Of a DNA stretch of 64,000 nucleotides, positions 53,500 through 62,909 are shown one piece after another (position 1 is the stretch's first letter; every line of letters begins with the position of its first letter). The position numbers and the translations under genes were made by a program. Origin of the DNA: Nocardioides marmoribigeumensis. Lineage in GTDB: Bacteria; Actinomycetota; Actinomycetes; Propionibacteriales; Nocardioidaceae. The notes beneath the pieces were generated by a model. It worked only from the letters and a program-made list of their open reading frames with translations. It made no database searches and was not told the origin of the DNA. The stretch lies in the NCBI RefSeq assembly GCF_031458325.1, contig NZ_JAVDYG010000001.1:2418001-2482000 (forward strand), read 5' to 3'.

Positions 53500-54837
53500 T
53501 CAGCCCCTGCGGCCGACCTTCAGCTGGGTCCACAGGTCGCCGACCACCACGCCGGTGGGCGTGACCCCCAGGTCGGCCTGGTAGCGCTTCACCGCGGCCG
53601 TGGTGCGGCCCTCGAGCCAGCCGTTGACCGGCGAGGACATGGGGTAGAGCGCGTTGAGCGCCCGCTGCAGCTTGCGCACGTTCTCGCCCGAGGCGCCGTA
53701 CTTCTTCAGCCCGCCCGCGCGCCACGCGAGCAACGCGGCCCAGACGCGGGGGCCGGCCGAGGTGCCCGTCGGGATCCTGCGAGCCTTGCGGGCGGCCTGC
53801 ACCGCGGCGACGGTCGCGGGGTCCATGGAGCCGGTGAGCGTGCCCTCGTAGAAGCCCTGCTGGGTGAGCAGGCACTGCAGCGCCTTGACCTGGGCGCCGG
53901 TCATGCCGGGCTTCTGGGTGACGTAGCGGCCGTAGTTCATCTTCAGGCCGCCGCAGTACTCGCGCCGGGTGGTCGGGCGCGACCCGTTGCCCATCCGCAG
54001 GAAGTTGGAGTCGATGTTGATCCGGACGCCGTTGTAGGTCTCGTCGTGGCCGCCGCGGTACTGGTGCATGCGGTCGCCCGGCCTCCACCCGTCGCTGCGG
54101 ATGTACGACGACTCGACATCGGCGCGCCCGTTCCAGTCCGCGATCCAGACGCGGTCGGGCAGCGGGATGAGGGTGGGCCGGTCGACCCGCACGTCGTCGA
54201 GCATCTTGATGCCAGAGGCGGCGGAGGAGTAGAAGCCGGCGACGTAGCCGAGCTCGTGCATGCGGCGGTTCCACGCCCCGACGAAGCGGATCGCGGACTC
54301 GCGACACGTCGTACGGCCGGTGTCGAAGGCCTCGAGGTCGTACCACAGCGTGCTGCCGGCGACGAGCCCCAGCGCCCGGGCGGCGTCGACGGTGCTCTGC
54401 GCCTCGGCGCGGCCCATCCGGCGTGCCTTGAGGTAGTTGCGCGTCGGGTCGGGGCTGATCGTGGGGTCGTCCTTGTAGCGCGGGAAGCGGGTGGAGCACG
54501 AGGCCTGGGGACCCAGGGTGATCGGCAGGAGCCGCCAGCCCTTGCGCAGCTGGGTGGAGACCCAGGTGGGGGTGAGGTTGGGCTGGTTGCGGCACGCCCG
54601 CGACTTGCCGGAGATGTAGATGCCGACCGCCCAGTACGGCGAGCCGGTGAGCCAGGCGTCCATCGCGCTCTGGCTCGGGGCCACGCACTGGTCGAAGCCG
54701 TAGCCGGTGAAGTTGCCGGGCGTGGCCCGGTTGTCCGCCACGGCGGCCGGCGCGACGAGGGTCGCGGAGGCGAGCGTCGCCACGGTGGCGCTGAGCGTGG
54801 CGAGGACGAGACGGATCCGGCGTCGGGTGGGGCGCAT
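53500..54837 (-). CDS. Secreted DUF1906 (glycoside hydrolase-like) protein with two peptidoglycan-binding domains
   Basis: 445 aa. The signal peptide ends near residue 34 (AAVADN). Residues 40-260 are a DUF1906/Rv2525c-like TIM-barrel domain: GYGFDQCVAPSQSAMDAW, AVGIYISGKSRACRNQP, LWYDLEAFD, WIADWNGRADV. Two PG_binding_1 domains follow (QVKALQCLLTQQGFYEG near 315; NVRKLQRALNALYP near 385). It is likely a cell-wall-associated hydrolase or binding protein. The ribosome-binding site is GAGGAG; a TACAGT box lies about 40 nt upstream. It is a paralog of the next gene. Confidence 0.82.
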   Translation of the reverse strand: MRPTRRRIRLVLATLSATVATLASATLVAPAAVADNRATPGNFTGYGFDQCVAPSQSAMDAWLTGSPYWAVGIYISGKSRACRNQPNLTPTWVSTQLRKGWRLLPITLGPQASCSTRFPRYKDDPTISPDPTRNYLKARRMGRAEAQSTVDAARALGLVAGSTLWYDLEAFDTGRTTCRESAIRFVGAWNRRMHELGYVAGFYSSAASGIKMLDDVRVDRPTLIPLPDRVWIADWNGRADVESSYIRSDGWRPGDRMHQYRGGHDETYNGVRINIDSNFLRMGNGSRPTTRREYCGGLKMNYGRYVTQKPGMTGAQVKALQCLLTQQGFYEGTLTGSMDPATVAAVQAARKARRIPTGTSAGPRVWAALLAWRAGGLKKYGASGENVRKLQRALNALYPMSSPVNGWLEGRTTAAVKRYQADLGVTPTGVVVGDLWTQLKVGRRG

Positions 54838-55153
54838 GGAGGGCTCCTCAGGTCAGGGAAGGCCCGGTCACTGTAGTCACATCCGTCCCACCTGTTGGGC
54901 GGAATGCGCAGATCGACGGGTCTCCCCGGGGGGTGCCCGAGGGGGCGGGAGGTGAGGTGTCCCGGACGGCCCGGCGACGGCCGTTGCCGACGCGGTTGGG
55001 GTGACCTATGGGAGTAGCTCGCCCCGGGAGTCGGGAGCTGCGTCGACGACGTTCGTTGGGAGGTCGCCGCGCCGGGTCCCGTCCGGCCCTCACGTGGACA
55101 ACAGTAGAAGACTCACGCCCCTTGTGTCCCAACTTTCACAAAAGTCACATCAT
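54838..55153. other. 316-bp spacer between the two DUF1906 genes
   Basis: No ORF is supported. The minus strand carries the promoter region of the gene at 54837: a TACAGT box near 54871-54876 and, further up, an A/T-richer stretch (55087-55150) with repeated GTGA steps. A c-di-AMP (ydaO-type) riboswitch, common before actinobacterial wall hydrolases, was looked for and not seen. Confidence 0.5.
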
Positions 55154-56515
55154 TCACAGGTTGCCGCGCTGGAGCAGCCGCCACGTGCGCGCGCTCACCA
55201 CCCCGGTGGCGGGAAGGTGGTGGCGGCGCTGGTAGCGCTCCACCACGCGGGCGTCCCCGAGCCCGAAGATCCCGTCGACGGCGACCGAGGCGCGCGTGGC
55301 GGCGTTGAGCGCGCGCTGGAGCCGGCGTACGGCGGTGCCCTGGCTGCCGTACTTCAGCGCCGGCCGGTCACCGCGGGAGAGCAGCGCGGTCCACGTGCCG
55401 CGGGTGAGGACGCCGGTCGCCCGCAGGCGCGGGTGCACGGCCTGGAAGTGCCGCACCGCCCTGGTCGTACGACGGTCGTAGCGCCCGGTGAGCCGGCCGC
55501 GGTAGTGGCGGCCGTCGCGCAGCACGCACTGGGCCGCACGCACGCCCGGGCCACGGGCGCCGGGCCGCATCGTCTCGTAGCGGCCGTAGGAGATCCGGAC
55601 CCCGCAGTGCGAGCGCCGCTGCTCCTTGCCGATCCAGATGCCCTGGCCGACCGAGTAGTAGTTGCTGTCGATCACCAGGCGGCGACCGCCGTGGCGCTCG
55701 GAGTGGCCGCCGCGGAACTGGTGGACCCGCCGGTGCGGCATCCAGTGGTTGTTGCTGAGGTACTTCGTGGCGACCGTCGCCCGGCCGTTCCAGTGGGCGA
55801 ACCACAGGTAGCCCGGGAGGCTGAAGACGTCGGGGTAGGCGCGCGCCGGGCCGAGCATCCGCAGGGTCGAGGCGCTGGAGTAGAGCCCCGACCGGAACCC
55901 GTCCCGCCGCACCTGACGGCTCCACCCGCTGACGAAGTGGAGCGCCGAGCGGCGGCAGTGGGTGCGGGTGGTGTCGAAGCCCTCGAGGTCGAACCACAGC
56001 ACCGAGCCCTCGCGGATGCCGAGGTGGCGGGCGGCCCGCGCCGCACCGCGCGCGGCGTCGGCCCCCTGGCCGCGCGCCTGGCGGTAGAGCCCGGCCGGCC
56101 TCGGCGAGATCCGCTTGCCGCGATAGAGGCCCCGGGGGGCGCAGGAGGCCTGGCGCCCGACGACCAGCGGCAGCAGCTTCCACCCACGCGCCTTCTGGGT
56201 GCGCACCCAGCGGCGGTCGAGGTGGGGCTGGGAGGAGCACGCGCGGTTCATCCCGGCGATGTAGATGCCGACCGCCGAGAAGTGCGAGTGCTGGTTCCAG
56301 GCGTTCATGGCCCGCTGGGAAGGCGCGTCGCAGGCGTCGAAGCCGTAGCCGAAGCCGCTGCCGGGGTCGGGGCCGCGCACGACAGCGGCGCCCGCCGACG
56401 ACGGCAGGCCCGCGGCGACCACGAGCAGCGTGGCCGTGGCGAGCATGGCGAGCAGGGTGTGCATCGTGCGGCGGACGGGGGACGGAGGGGAAGTAGTTCG
56501 GACAGGTCCGGACAT
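55154..56515 (-). CDS. Secreted DUF1906 protein with peptidoglycan-binding domains, basic paralog
   Basis: 453 aa. Signal peptide (HTLLAMLATATLLVVAAGLP, cleavage near SSAGA). The DUF1906 domain repeats the neighbour's motifs: GYGFDACDAPSQRAMNAW, AVGIYIAGMNRACSSQP, LWFDLEGFD, WFAHWNGRATV. Two PG_binding_1 domains follow (VRAAQCVLRDGRHYRG; VRRLQRALNAATRA). It is far richer in Arg/His than the paralog, so strongly basic. TAGAGT lies 8 nt before the ATG. Arising by tandem duplication with divergence in charge is an inference. Confidence 0.82.
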   Translation of the reverse strand: MSGPVRTTSPPSPVRRTMHTLLAMLATATLLVVAAGLPSSAGAAVVRGPDPGSGFGYGFDACDAPSQRAMNAWNQHSHFSAVGIYIAGMNRACSSQPHLDRRWVRTQKARGWKLLPLVVGRQASCAPRGLYRGKRISPRPAGLYRQARGQGADAARGAARAARHLGIREGSVLWFDLEGFDTTRTHCRRSALHFVSGWSRQVRRDGFRSGLYSSASTLRMLGPARAYPDVFSLPGYLWFAHWNGRATVATKYLSNNHWMPHRRVHQFRGGHSERHGGRRLVIDSNYYSVGQGIWIGKEQRRSHCGVRISYGRYETMRPGARGPGVRAAQCVLRDGRHYRGRLTGRYDRRTTRAVRHFQAVHPRLRATGVLTRGTWTALLSRGDRPALKYGSQGTAVRRLQRALNAATRASVAVDGIFGLGDARVVERYQRRHHLPATGVVSARTWRLLQRGNL

Positions 56516-56523
56516 GGGCCGAG

Positions 56524-56529
56524 ACTCTA
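56524..56529 (-). promoter_or_regulatory. -10 box of the basic DUF1906 gene
   Basis: TAGAGT on the minus strand, 8 nt before the ATG at 56515; leader absent or only one or two nt. Confidence 0.45.
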
Positions 56530-56592
56530 ACCACAGCGCGGGGCGGATCGTGGGACCCCGCCCTGGTCCGTCCCGGCCGCGTCGCGGTGTGA

Positions 56593-56598
56593 CAATCT
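56593..56598 (+). promoter_or_regulatory. Possible -10 box of malQ
   Basis: CAATCT followed by 6 nt and the ATG at 56605; weak hexamer, same spacing as the other start-proximal boxes. Confidence 0.35.
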
Positions 56599-56604
56599 GA
56601 GGGC

Positions 56605-58158
56605 ATGGAGGACACCCCCTCGGTCCCGGACGACCAGCACCGACCGGCCGACGTGCCTCCCGACCTGCCTCTCGACGTACGCCGGGCAGGGGTCCTGCTG
56701 CACGTCACCTCGCTCCCGTCCCCCTACGGCACGGGCGACCTGGGCCACGCGGCCTACCGCTTCGTCGACTTCCTCGCCGCCGCGGGCGTGACCGTGTGGC
56801 AGGTGCTCCCGCTGGTCCCCACGCACGCCGAGGACCGCTCGCCCTACAACGGCCTCTCCGCCCTCGCGGGCAACCCCGAGCTGGTCAGCCTCGACTGGCT
56901 GGCCGACCGTGGGCTGCTGCGCGACGACGACCTCGCCCAGGTGGCCTCCGGCGAGATCAGCCGCGCCGAGGCCCGCACCCGCGCGGTGCGGCTGTGGCAG
57001 TCCGAGGTGGAGGCCGGCGAGCGGCAGGAGCAGCGCGAGCACTTCCTGTCCTGGGTCGACGAGCACGACGACTGGCTCGGCGACTACACCGACTTCGTCG
57101 CGCTGCGCGAGTCGCTCGGCGGCACCTCGTGGCACGACTGGGAGCCCGGGCTGCGCGACCGCGACGCCGACGCCCTCGACAAGGCGCTCGCCCCGCTGCA
57201 GGACCGCCTGCGGGTGCTGCAGTTCGAGCAGTACCTCTTCGATACCCAGTGGCAGGAGCTGCGCGACTACGCCGCCGAGCGCGGGGTGCTCGTCTTCGGC
57301 GACCTGCCGATCTTCGTCTCCCACGACAGCGCCGACGTGTGGGTCGACCGCGCGCAGTTCGACCTCGACGAGACCGGCGCCCCGCGCACCGTCACCGGGG
57401 TGCCGCCGGACTACTTCGCCCAGGACGGCCAGCGCTGGAACAACCCCCACTACGACTGGGACGTGATGCGCGAGGACGGCTTCGCCTGGTGGCGTCGCCG
57501 GATCGCGCGCCAGCGCGACCTGTTCGACCTGGTGCGCATCGACCACTTCCGCGGCCTGGAGGCGTCCTGGCACATCCCGGCGTCGGCGGAGACCGCGCGC
57601 GAGGGCGAGTGGGTCGCGTCCCCCGGCGTCGAGGTCCTCACCGCCCTGGTCGCCGAGGCCGGCGAGGGCCACCTGGTGGCCGAGGACCTCGGGGTGATCA
57701 CGCCCGAGGTCGAGGCGCTGCGCCTGCGGTTCGGGCTGCCCGGCATGAAGGTCCTGCAGTTCGCCTTCGACGGCAACCCCGCCAACCCCCACCTGCCGCA
57801 CCACCACGACCACCTCGGCGTGGTCTACACCGGCACCCACGACAACGACACGAGCGTCGGCTGGCTCAGCGAGGTCGACGACCGCACCCGGGTCCGGATC
57901 CGCGGCCACCTGGTCGGTCCCACCGACGACATGCCGTGGCCGTTGATGCGCACGGCGATGGCCTCGGTGAGCCGCCTGGCCGTCGTACCCGCCCAGGACC
58001 TGCTGGGCCTGGGCAGCGCGGCCCGCATGAACGTCCCCGGCAAGGCGACCGGCAACTGGTCCTGGCAGCTGCGCGAGGGCGCGCTCGACGACGCGATCGC
58101 GGCTCGGCTGCGCGACGTGCTCGAGCGCTACGACCGTGTGCCCGGCGACCCGCGGTGA
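56605..58158 (+). CDS. malQ: 4-alpha-glucanotransferase
   Basis: 517 aa GH77 enzyme. LLHVTSLPSPYGTGDLG and WQVLPLVPTHAEDRSPYNGLS open the barrel; the catalytic nucleophile Asp is in RIDHFRGL near 314, acid Glu in AEDLGV near 354, and transition-state Asp in GTHDNDTSVGW near 414. It transfers maltooligosaccharide units in glycogen/maltose metabolism. The length is that of the short form without the N-terminal extension seen in many actinobacterial MalQ proteins. Confidence 0.93.
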   Translation: MEDTPSVPDDQHRPADVPPDLPLDVRRAGVLLHVTSLPSPYGTGDLGHAAYRFVDFLAAAGVTVWQVLPLVPTHAEDRSPYNGLSALAGNPELVSLDWLADRGLLRDDDLAQVASGEISRAEARTRAVRLWQSEVEAGERQEQREHFLSWVDEHDDWLGDYTDFVALRESLGGTSWHDWEPGLRDRDADALDKALAPLQDRLRVLQFEQYLFDTQWQELRDYAAERGVLVFGDLPIFVSHDSADVWVDRAQFDLDETGAPRTVTGVPPDYFAQDGQRWNNPHYDWDVMREDGFAWWRRRIARQRDLFDLVRIDHFRGLEASWHIPASAETAREGEWVASPGVEVLTALVAEAGEGHLVAEDLGVITPEVEALRLRFGLPGMKVLQFAFDGNPANPHLPHHHDHLGVVYTGTHDNDTSVGWLSEVDDRTRVRIRGHLVGPTDDMPWPLMRTAMASVSRLAVVPAQDLLGLGSAARMNVPGKATGNWSWQLREGALDDAIAARLRDVLERYDRVPGDPR

Positions 58159-58168
58159 GGGAGGAGCA

Positions 58169-58540
58169 GTGCCCGCGCGCCTCCGCGAGGCCGACCCCGC
58201 GGCCGTGTCGTCCGCCCGCGCCCGGCTCGGTGCCGGCGACGCCACGCCGGACGACGTCCGTCTCCTGGTCAAGCACGCGATGGCCGTGCTCCAGCGGCGC
58301 GCCCCCGGCGGCGCGGTCGAGGTGCGCGTCCCGCCCTACTCCGCGGTGCAGGTGATCGGCGGCACCACCCACAAGCGGGGCACGCCGCCGGCGGTCGTCG
58401 AGATGGACGCCGACACCTGGCTCGCCCTCGCCTTCGGTGACCTGGCCTGGTCCGACGCCGTCTCCACGGGCCGGGTGGTCGCCAGCGGGGAGAGGTCCGA
58501 CCTCAGCGAGCACCTGCCGCTGGTGCCACCCCTGGTATGA
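58169..58540 (+). CDS. Sterol carrier family protein
   Basis: 123 aa. The core VEVRVPPYSAVQVIGGTTHKRG and VVEMDADTWLALAFGDLAW with SGERSDLSEHLPLVPP matches small sterol-carrier/MDMPI C-terminal-like proteins of actinobacteria, possibly lipid-binding. GTG at 58169 follows GGGAGGAG; its stop overlaps the next start by 4 bp (ATGA). Confidence 0.8.
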   Translation: MPARLREADPAAVSSARARLGAGDATPDDVRLLVKHAMAVLQRRAPGGAVEVRVPPYSAVQVIGGTTHKRGTPPAVVEMDADTWLALAFGDLAWSDAVSTGRVVASGERSDLSEHLPLVPPLV

Positions 58541-59877
58541 CAGGGCACATGGACCTCCACGCCCGGCTCGACGCCGTCCTGCCCTCCGTCCGTGCCGACC
58601 TGGAGGACCTCGTCCGGATCCCGTCGGTGGGGGCGCTGCCCGCCCACGCCGACGACGTACGCCGGTCGGCCGAGGCGACCGCCCGCCTCCTGGAGGGCGC
58701 GGGCCTGGCGGTCGAGGTGCTCAGCGTCGAGGGCGGCGCCCCCGCGGTGCTGGGGACGAGGCCGGCCCCGGAGGGTGCGCCGACCGTGCTGCTCTACGCC
58801 CACCACGACGTCCAGCCGGTCGGTGAGGAGACCGAGTGGACCAGCGCGCCGTTCGAGCCGACCGAGCGCGGCGGGCGGCTGTTCGGTCGCGGGGCGGCCG
58901 ACGACAAGGCCGGCATCGCCGTGCACCTGGCCGCCCTGCGCGCCTGGGGGGACGACCTGCCGGTCGGCGTGACCGTCCTGGTCGAGGGCGAGGAGGAGGA
59001 GGGCTCCCCGACCCTGGAGGCGTTCCTCGAGACCTACCGCGACCGCCTCGCCGCCGACGTGATCGTGATCGCCGACAGCACCAACTGGGAGGTCGGCGTC
59101 CCGGCCCTCACCACCAGCCTGCGCGGCCTCGCGGGCTGCGACATCGAGGTCTCGACCCTGGAGCACGGCGTCCACTCCGGCATGTTCGGCGGCCCCGTGC
59201 CCGATGCGCTCACCACCCTGTGCCGCCTGCTGGCGACGCTGCACGACGAGGCCGGCGAGGTCGCGGTCGAGGGCCTGCACGCCGGACCCGCCTCCGACCT
59301 CGACTACCCCGAGGACCGGTTCCGGGCCGAGGCCTCCGCCCTGGAGGGCGTCGAGCTCATCGGCTCGGGCTCGATCGTCGAGCGGCTGTGGACCAGGCCG
59401 ACGGTCAACGTGATCGGCATCGACGCCCCGAGCGTCGCCGAGTGCAGCAACACCCTCGTCCCGCGGGCCCGGGCGGCGATCTCGCTGCGCGTGGCGCCCG
59501 GCCAGGACGCCAAGGAGGCGCTGGGGCGGCTCCTGGACCACCTCGAGCGGCACGTGCCGTGGGGGGCGCGGCTCGAGGTGCTCGCGACCGACACCGGCTC
59601 CCCGACCGCGATCGACGCGACCGGCCCGGCGTACGACGCGGCGCGCGAGGCCTTCGCCGAGGCGTGGGACGGCACCGAGCCGGTCGACATCGGCGTGGGC
59701 GGGTCGATCCCGTTCATCGCGGCGTTCCGGGAGGCCTTCCCGGAGGCGTCGGTGCTGGTGACGGGCGTGGAGGACCCCGACACCCGCGCCCACAGCACCG
59801 ACGAGGGCCTGCACCTCGGGGAGTTCCGGCGCGCGTGCCTGGCCGAGACCCTGCTGCTGCGCAACCTCACCCGCTGA
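58537..59877 (+). CDS. M20 family dipeptidase/deacylase
   Basis: 446 aa. Metal ligands are visible in YAHHDVQPVG, GRGAADDKAG and EGEEEEGSP (catalytic Glu), with HGVHSGMFGGPVPD in the dimerisation domain and the last ligand His in DTRAHSTDEG. Enzymes of this group remove N-terminal residues or deacylate amides with two zinc ions. A second ATG at 58549 is possible, but the ATGA overlap favours 58537. Confidence 0.88.
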   Translation: MTGHMDLHARLDAVLPSVRADLEDLVRIPSVGALPAHADDVRRSAEATARLLEGAGLAVEVLSVEGGAPAVLGTRPAPEGAPTVLLYAHHDVQPVGEETEWTSAPFEPTERGGRLFGRGAADDKAGIAVHLAALRAWGDDLPVGVTVLVEGEEEEGSPTLEAFLETYRDRLAADVIVIADSTNWEVGVPALTTSLRGLAGCDIEVSTLEHGVHSGMFGGPVPDALTTLCRLLATLHDEAGEVAVEGLHAGPASDLDYPEDRFRAEASALEGVELIGSGSIVERLWTRPTVNVIGIDAPSVAECSNTLVPRARAAISLRVAPGQDAKEALGRLLDHLERHVPWGARLEVLATDTGSPTAIDATGPAYDAAREAFAEAWDGTEPVDIGVGGSIPFIAAFREAFPEASVLVTGVEDPDTRAHSTDEGLHLGEFRRACLAETLLLRNLTR

Positions 59878-59889
59878 GCCTGCTGGGGT

Positions 59890-59938
59890 CCGCGGGTCCG
59901 CTGGGCCCGCTGGGCCCGCTGGGTCCGGCGGGTCCGCG
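59890..59938. repeat. 9-bp tandem repeats between the peptidase gene and purF
   Basis: Five units of the form CCGCTGGGC or CCGCTGGGT follow each other with slight variation. The run is just upstream of the purF promoter, outside coding sequence; copy number may vary between strains. Confidence 0.8.
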
Positions 59939-59964
59939 ATTCGGCCGACCCCGCCTCCGGCACC

Positions 59965-59970
59965 TACACT
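59965..59970 (+). promoter_or_regulatory. -10 box of purF (likely leaderless)
   Basis: TACACT followed by 6 nt and the GTG at 59977. Confidence 0.5.
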
Positions 59971-59976
59971 CGAGGC

Positions 59977-61599
59977 GTGACTCGACGCACCCGTCCTGGT
60001 GACGGCCGCCTGAACCACGACCTCGACCCCACCTCGGCCGCCGACAAGGGACCCCAGGACGCCTGCGGCGTCTTCGGTGTCTGGGCCCCGGGCGAGGACG
60101 TCGCCAAGCTCACCTACTTCGGTCTCTACTCGCTGCAGCACCGCGGGCAGGAGTCGGCGGGCATCGCGGTGAGCAACGGGCGTCAGATCCTGGTCTACAA
60201 GGACATGGGGCTGGTCTCCCAGGCCTTCGACGAGTCGACGCTGGAGAGCCTCCAGGGCGGCCTGGCGATCGGCCACACGCGCTACAGCACCACCGGCGCG
60301 AGCACCTGGCACAACGCCCAGCCGACCTTCCGCCCGACGGCCAACGGCTCGATCGCCCTGGCCCACAACGGCAACCTGACCAACACGCGCGAGCTCGCCG
60401 ACCGGGTCGAGCGCCTCAAGCACATCGGCGGCGAGCTGGACACCCCCTCCCGCCAGGGCAACCACATCGTGGCGACCAACGACACCAGCCTGGTGACCGC
60501 GCTGCTCGCCGGCGACCCCGACCGCACCATCGAGGAGACCGCGATCGAGGTGCTCCCGACGGTCAAGGGTGCGTTCTCCTTCGTCTTCATGGACGAGCAC
60601 ACGCTCTACGCCGCCCGCGACCCGCAGGGCATCCGCCCGCTGGTGCTCGGCCGGCTCGAGCGGGGCTGGGTCGTCGCCAGCGAGGACGCCGCGCTGGCGA
60701 CCGTGGGCGCGCGCGTCGTGCGCGAGGTCGAGCCGGGTGAGCTGGTCGTCGTCGACGACAACGGCTTGCGCAGCCACAGGTTCGCCGAGCCCGCCCCCAA
60801 GGGCTGCGTGTTCGAGTACGTCTACCTCGCCCGCCCCGACGCCACGATCGCCGGCCGCAGCGTGCACGCCGCGCGTGTCGAGATGGGTCGGCTCCTGGCC
60901 AGGTCGCACCCGGTCGAGGCCGACCTGGTCATCCCGGTGCCGGAGTCCGGCACCCCTGCCGCGGTCGGCTACGCCGAGGCCAGCGGCATCCCGTTCGGCC
61001 AGGGGTTCGTCAAGAACGCCTACGTCGGCCGCACCTTCATCCAGCCGTCCCAGACCCTGCGCCAGCTCGGCATCCGGCTCAAGCTCAATGCCCTCGAGCA
61101 CGTGATCCGCGGCAAGCGGCTGGTCGTGGTCGACGACTCGATCGTGCGCGGCAACACCCAGCGTGCGCAGGTGCGGATGCTGCGCGAGGCGGGCGCGCTC
61201 GAGGTCCACGTGCGCATCTCCTCGCCACCGGTGAAGTGGCCCTGCTTCTACGGCATCGACTTCGCCACCCGGGCCGAGCTGATCGCCACCGGCCTCGGCG
61301 TGGAGGAGATCCGCGCCAGCATCGGCGCCGACAGCCTGGGCTACATCTCGCAGGAGGACATGGTCGCCGCGACGGGGCAGCCCTCGGAGCGGCTGTGCCG
61401 GGCGTGCTTCGACGGCGAGTACCCCATCGACCTGCCCGACGAGGCCCTGCTCGGCAAGCACCTGCTGGAACGCTCGCTCCCGGTCCTGGAGCGCGACACC
61501 CCGCTGCCAGGGGTCCTCGACGGGCGCGAGGCACGCGACGTCGAGGGCGTGCCGATCGGTCTCTCCGGTGGCGCCGCGGGCGCCCTGGACCACCCCTGA
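59977..61599 (+). CDS. purF: Amidophosphoribosyltransferase
   Basis: 540 aa. A 29-residue propeptide precedes the N-terminal nucleophile Cys30 (QDACGVFGV), exposed by self-cleavage. SLQHRGQESAGIA and HTRYSTTGAST are in the glutaminase half; VVVDDSIVRGNT is the PRPP-binding loop. Cys residues in KWPCFYGID and RLCRACFDGEYP fit the iron-sulfur cluster of the Bacillus-type enzyme. It catalyses the first step of purine synthesis. purM follows 17 bp downstream. Confidence 0.95.
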   Translation: MTRRTRPGDGRLNHDLDPTSAADKGPQDACGVFGVWAPGEDVAKLTYFGLYSLQHRGQESAGIAVSNGRQILVYKDMGLVSQAFDESTLESLQGGLAIGHTRYSTTGASTWHNAQPTFRPTANGSIALAHNGNLTNTRELADRVERLKHIGGELDTPSRQGNHIVATNDTSLVTALLAGDPDRTIEETAIEVLPTVKGAFSFVFMDEHTLYAARDPQGIRPLVLGRLERGWVVASEDAALATVGARVVREVEPGELVVVDDNGLRSHRFAEPAPKGCVFEYVYLARPDATIAGRSVHAARVEMGRLLARSHPVEADLVIPVPESGTPAAVGYAEASGIPFGQGFVKNAYVGRTFIQPSQTLRQLGIRLKLNALEHVIRGKRLVVVDDSIVRGNTQRAQVRMLREAGALEVHVRISSPPVKWPCFYGIDFATRAELIATGLGVEEIRASIGADSLGYISQEDMVAATGQPSERLCRACFDGEYPIDLPDEALLGKHLLERSLPVLERDTPLPGVLDGREARDVEGVPIGLSGGAAGALDHP

Positions 61600-61616
61600 C
61601 TGGACTGGAGCCACAC

Positions 61617-62678
61617 GTGAGCACCTACGAGGCCGCCGGCGTCTCCATCGAGGCCGGCGACAAGGCCGTCGAGCTGATGAAGGTCTGGGTCGACAAGGCC
61701 CGCCGCCCCGAGATGGTCGGGGGCATCGGCGGCTTCGCCGGGCTGTTCGACGCCTCGGCCCTCAAGGCCTACGACCGGCCGCTGCTGGCGACCAGCGCCG
61801 ACGGCGTCGGCACCAAGGTGGCCGTCGCCCAGGCGATGGACGTCCACCACACGATCGGGTTCGACCTGGTCGGGATGCTGGTCGACGACCTGGTCGTGTG
61901 CGGCGCCGAGCCGCTGTTCCTCACCGACTACATCGCCACGGGGCGGGTCGTGCCGGAGCGCATCGCCGCGATCGTCCAGGGCATCGCCGAGGCGTGCGTC
62001 GAGGCGGGGTGCGCGCTCGTCGGCGGCGAGACCGCCGAGCACCCCGGGCTCCTCGGGCCCGACGAGTACGACGTCGCGGGCTCGACCACCGGCGTCGTCG
62101 AGGCCACCCACCTCCTGGGTCCCGGCCGGGTCCGGCCGGGCGACCTGGTGGTGGCCATGCGCAGCAGCGGGCTCCACAGCAACGGCTACTCCCTGGTCCG
62201 CCACGTGCTGCTGGAGCAGGCCGGCTGGGCGCTCGACCGCGACGTCCCCGAGCTCGGCCGCACGCTGGGCGAGGAGCTGCTCGAGCCGACGCGCATCTAC
62301 GCCAAGGCGTGCCTGGCGCTCGCCCGCGGCACCCGCACCCACGCCATGTCGCACATCACCGGGGGCGGCCTGGCCGCCAACCTCGAGCGTGTCCTGCCGG
62401 CCGAGGTGAGCGTCACCCTCGACCGCACCACCTGGACCCCCCAGCCCGTGTTCGGACTCGTCGCGGAGGTCGGCGGGGTGGCCCGCGAGGACCTCGAGCG
62501 CACGCTCAACTGCGGTGTCGGCATGGTGGCGGTCGTGGACGCCGACGACGTCGACCGGGTGCTGGCCACGCTGGCCGAGCACGAGGTCGGGTCGTGGGTC
62601 TGCGGCGAGGTCGCGCTGGCCGGCTCCGCCGACGACGGGGGCCGGGTCCGGCTGGTCGGCGCCCACCCCGCGGGCTAG
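61617..62678 (+). CDS. purM: Phosphoribosylformylglycinamidine cyclo-ligase
   Basis: 353 aa AIR synthetase. YEAAGVSIEAGDKAVELMK, LLATSADGVGTKVAVAQ, DLVVCGAEPLFLTDYIATG and MSHITGGGLAANLERVLP are all standard. GTG at 61617 has TGGAG 7 nt upstream and begins the conserved domain directly. Co-transcribed with purF. Confidence 0.95.
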   Translation: MSTYEAAGVSIEAGDKAVELMKVWVDKARRPEMVGGIGGFAGLFDASALKAYDRPLLATSADGVGTKVAVAQAMDVHHTIGFDLVGMLVDDLVVCGAEPLFLTDYIATGRVVPERIAAIVQGIAEACVEAGCALVGGETAEHPGLLGPDEYDVAGSTTGVVEATHLLGPGRVRPGDLVVAMRSSGLHSNGYSLVRHVLLEQAGWALDRDVPELGRTLGEELLEPTRIYAKACLALARGTRTHAMSHITGGGLAANLERVLPAEVSVTLDRTTWTPQPVFGLVAEVGGVAREDLERTLNCGVGMVAVVDADDVDRVLATLAEHEVGSWVCGEVALAGSADDGGRVRLVGAHPAG

Positions 62679-62909
62679 CCCACGGGCGACAGCCCGGGGC
62701 CGGGGCCCGGTGAGGTGCAGGTCTCGTGCCGGAGTGCGGCTTTCTGGGCCGGTCGAGGTGCGGGATTCACCAGGAGCCAGGTAGCCTTGCCCGCACGAGA
62801 CAAGTCGATGGTCAGACCGGACGCATGTATCTCGGCCACGTGTTCAGTTGTGACGAAGGACCGTGGCCGCTGCATGACTCCGGCCATATGTGCGAGGGGG
62901 TCGGAGGCT

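Noticed and set aside
53217-53584. Plus-strand small genes of about 106-115 codons
   Set aside because: Arg/Pro/Ala-rich low-complexity frames over hairpins, no ribosome-binding site; they overlap the end of the wall-protein gene.
54838-55153. c-di-AMP (ydaO) riboswitch before the DUF1906 gene
   Set aside because: The conserved core segments of that riboswitch are not present on the minus strand.
58336-61614. Over 1000-codon open frame antisense to the M20 peptidase and purF
   Set aside because: Same reason: a shadow of well-supported plus-strand genes, without start signal or recognisable motifs.
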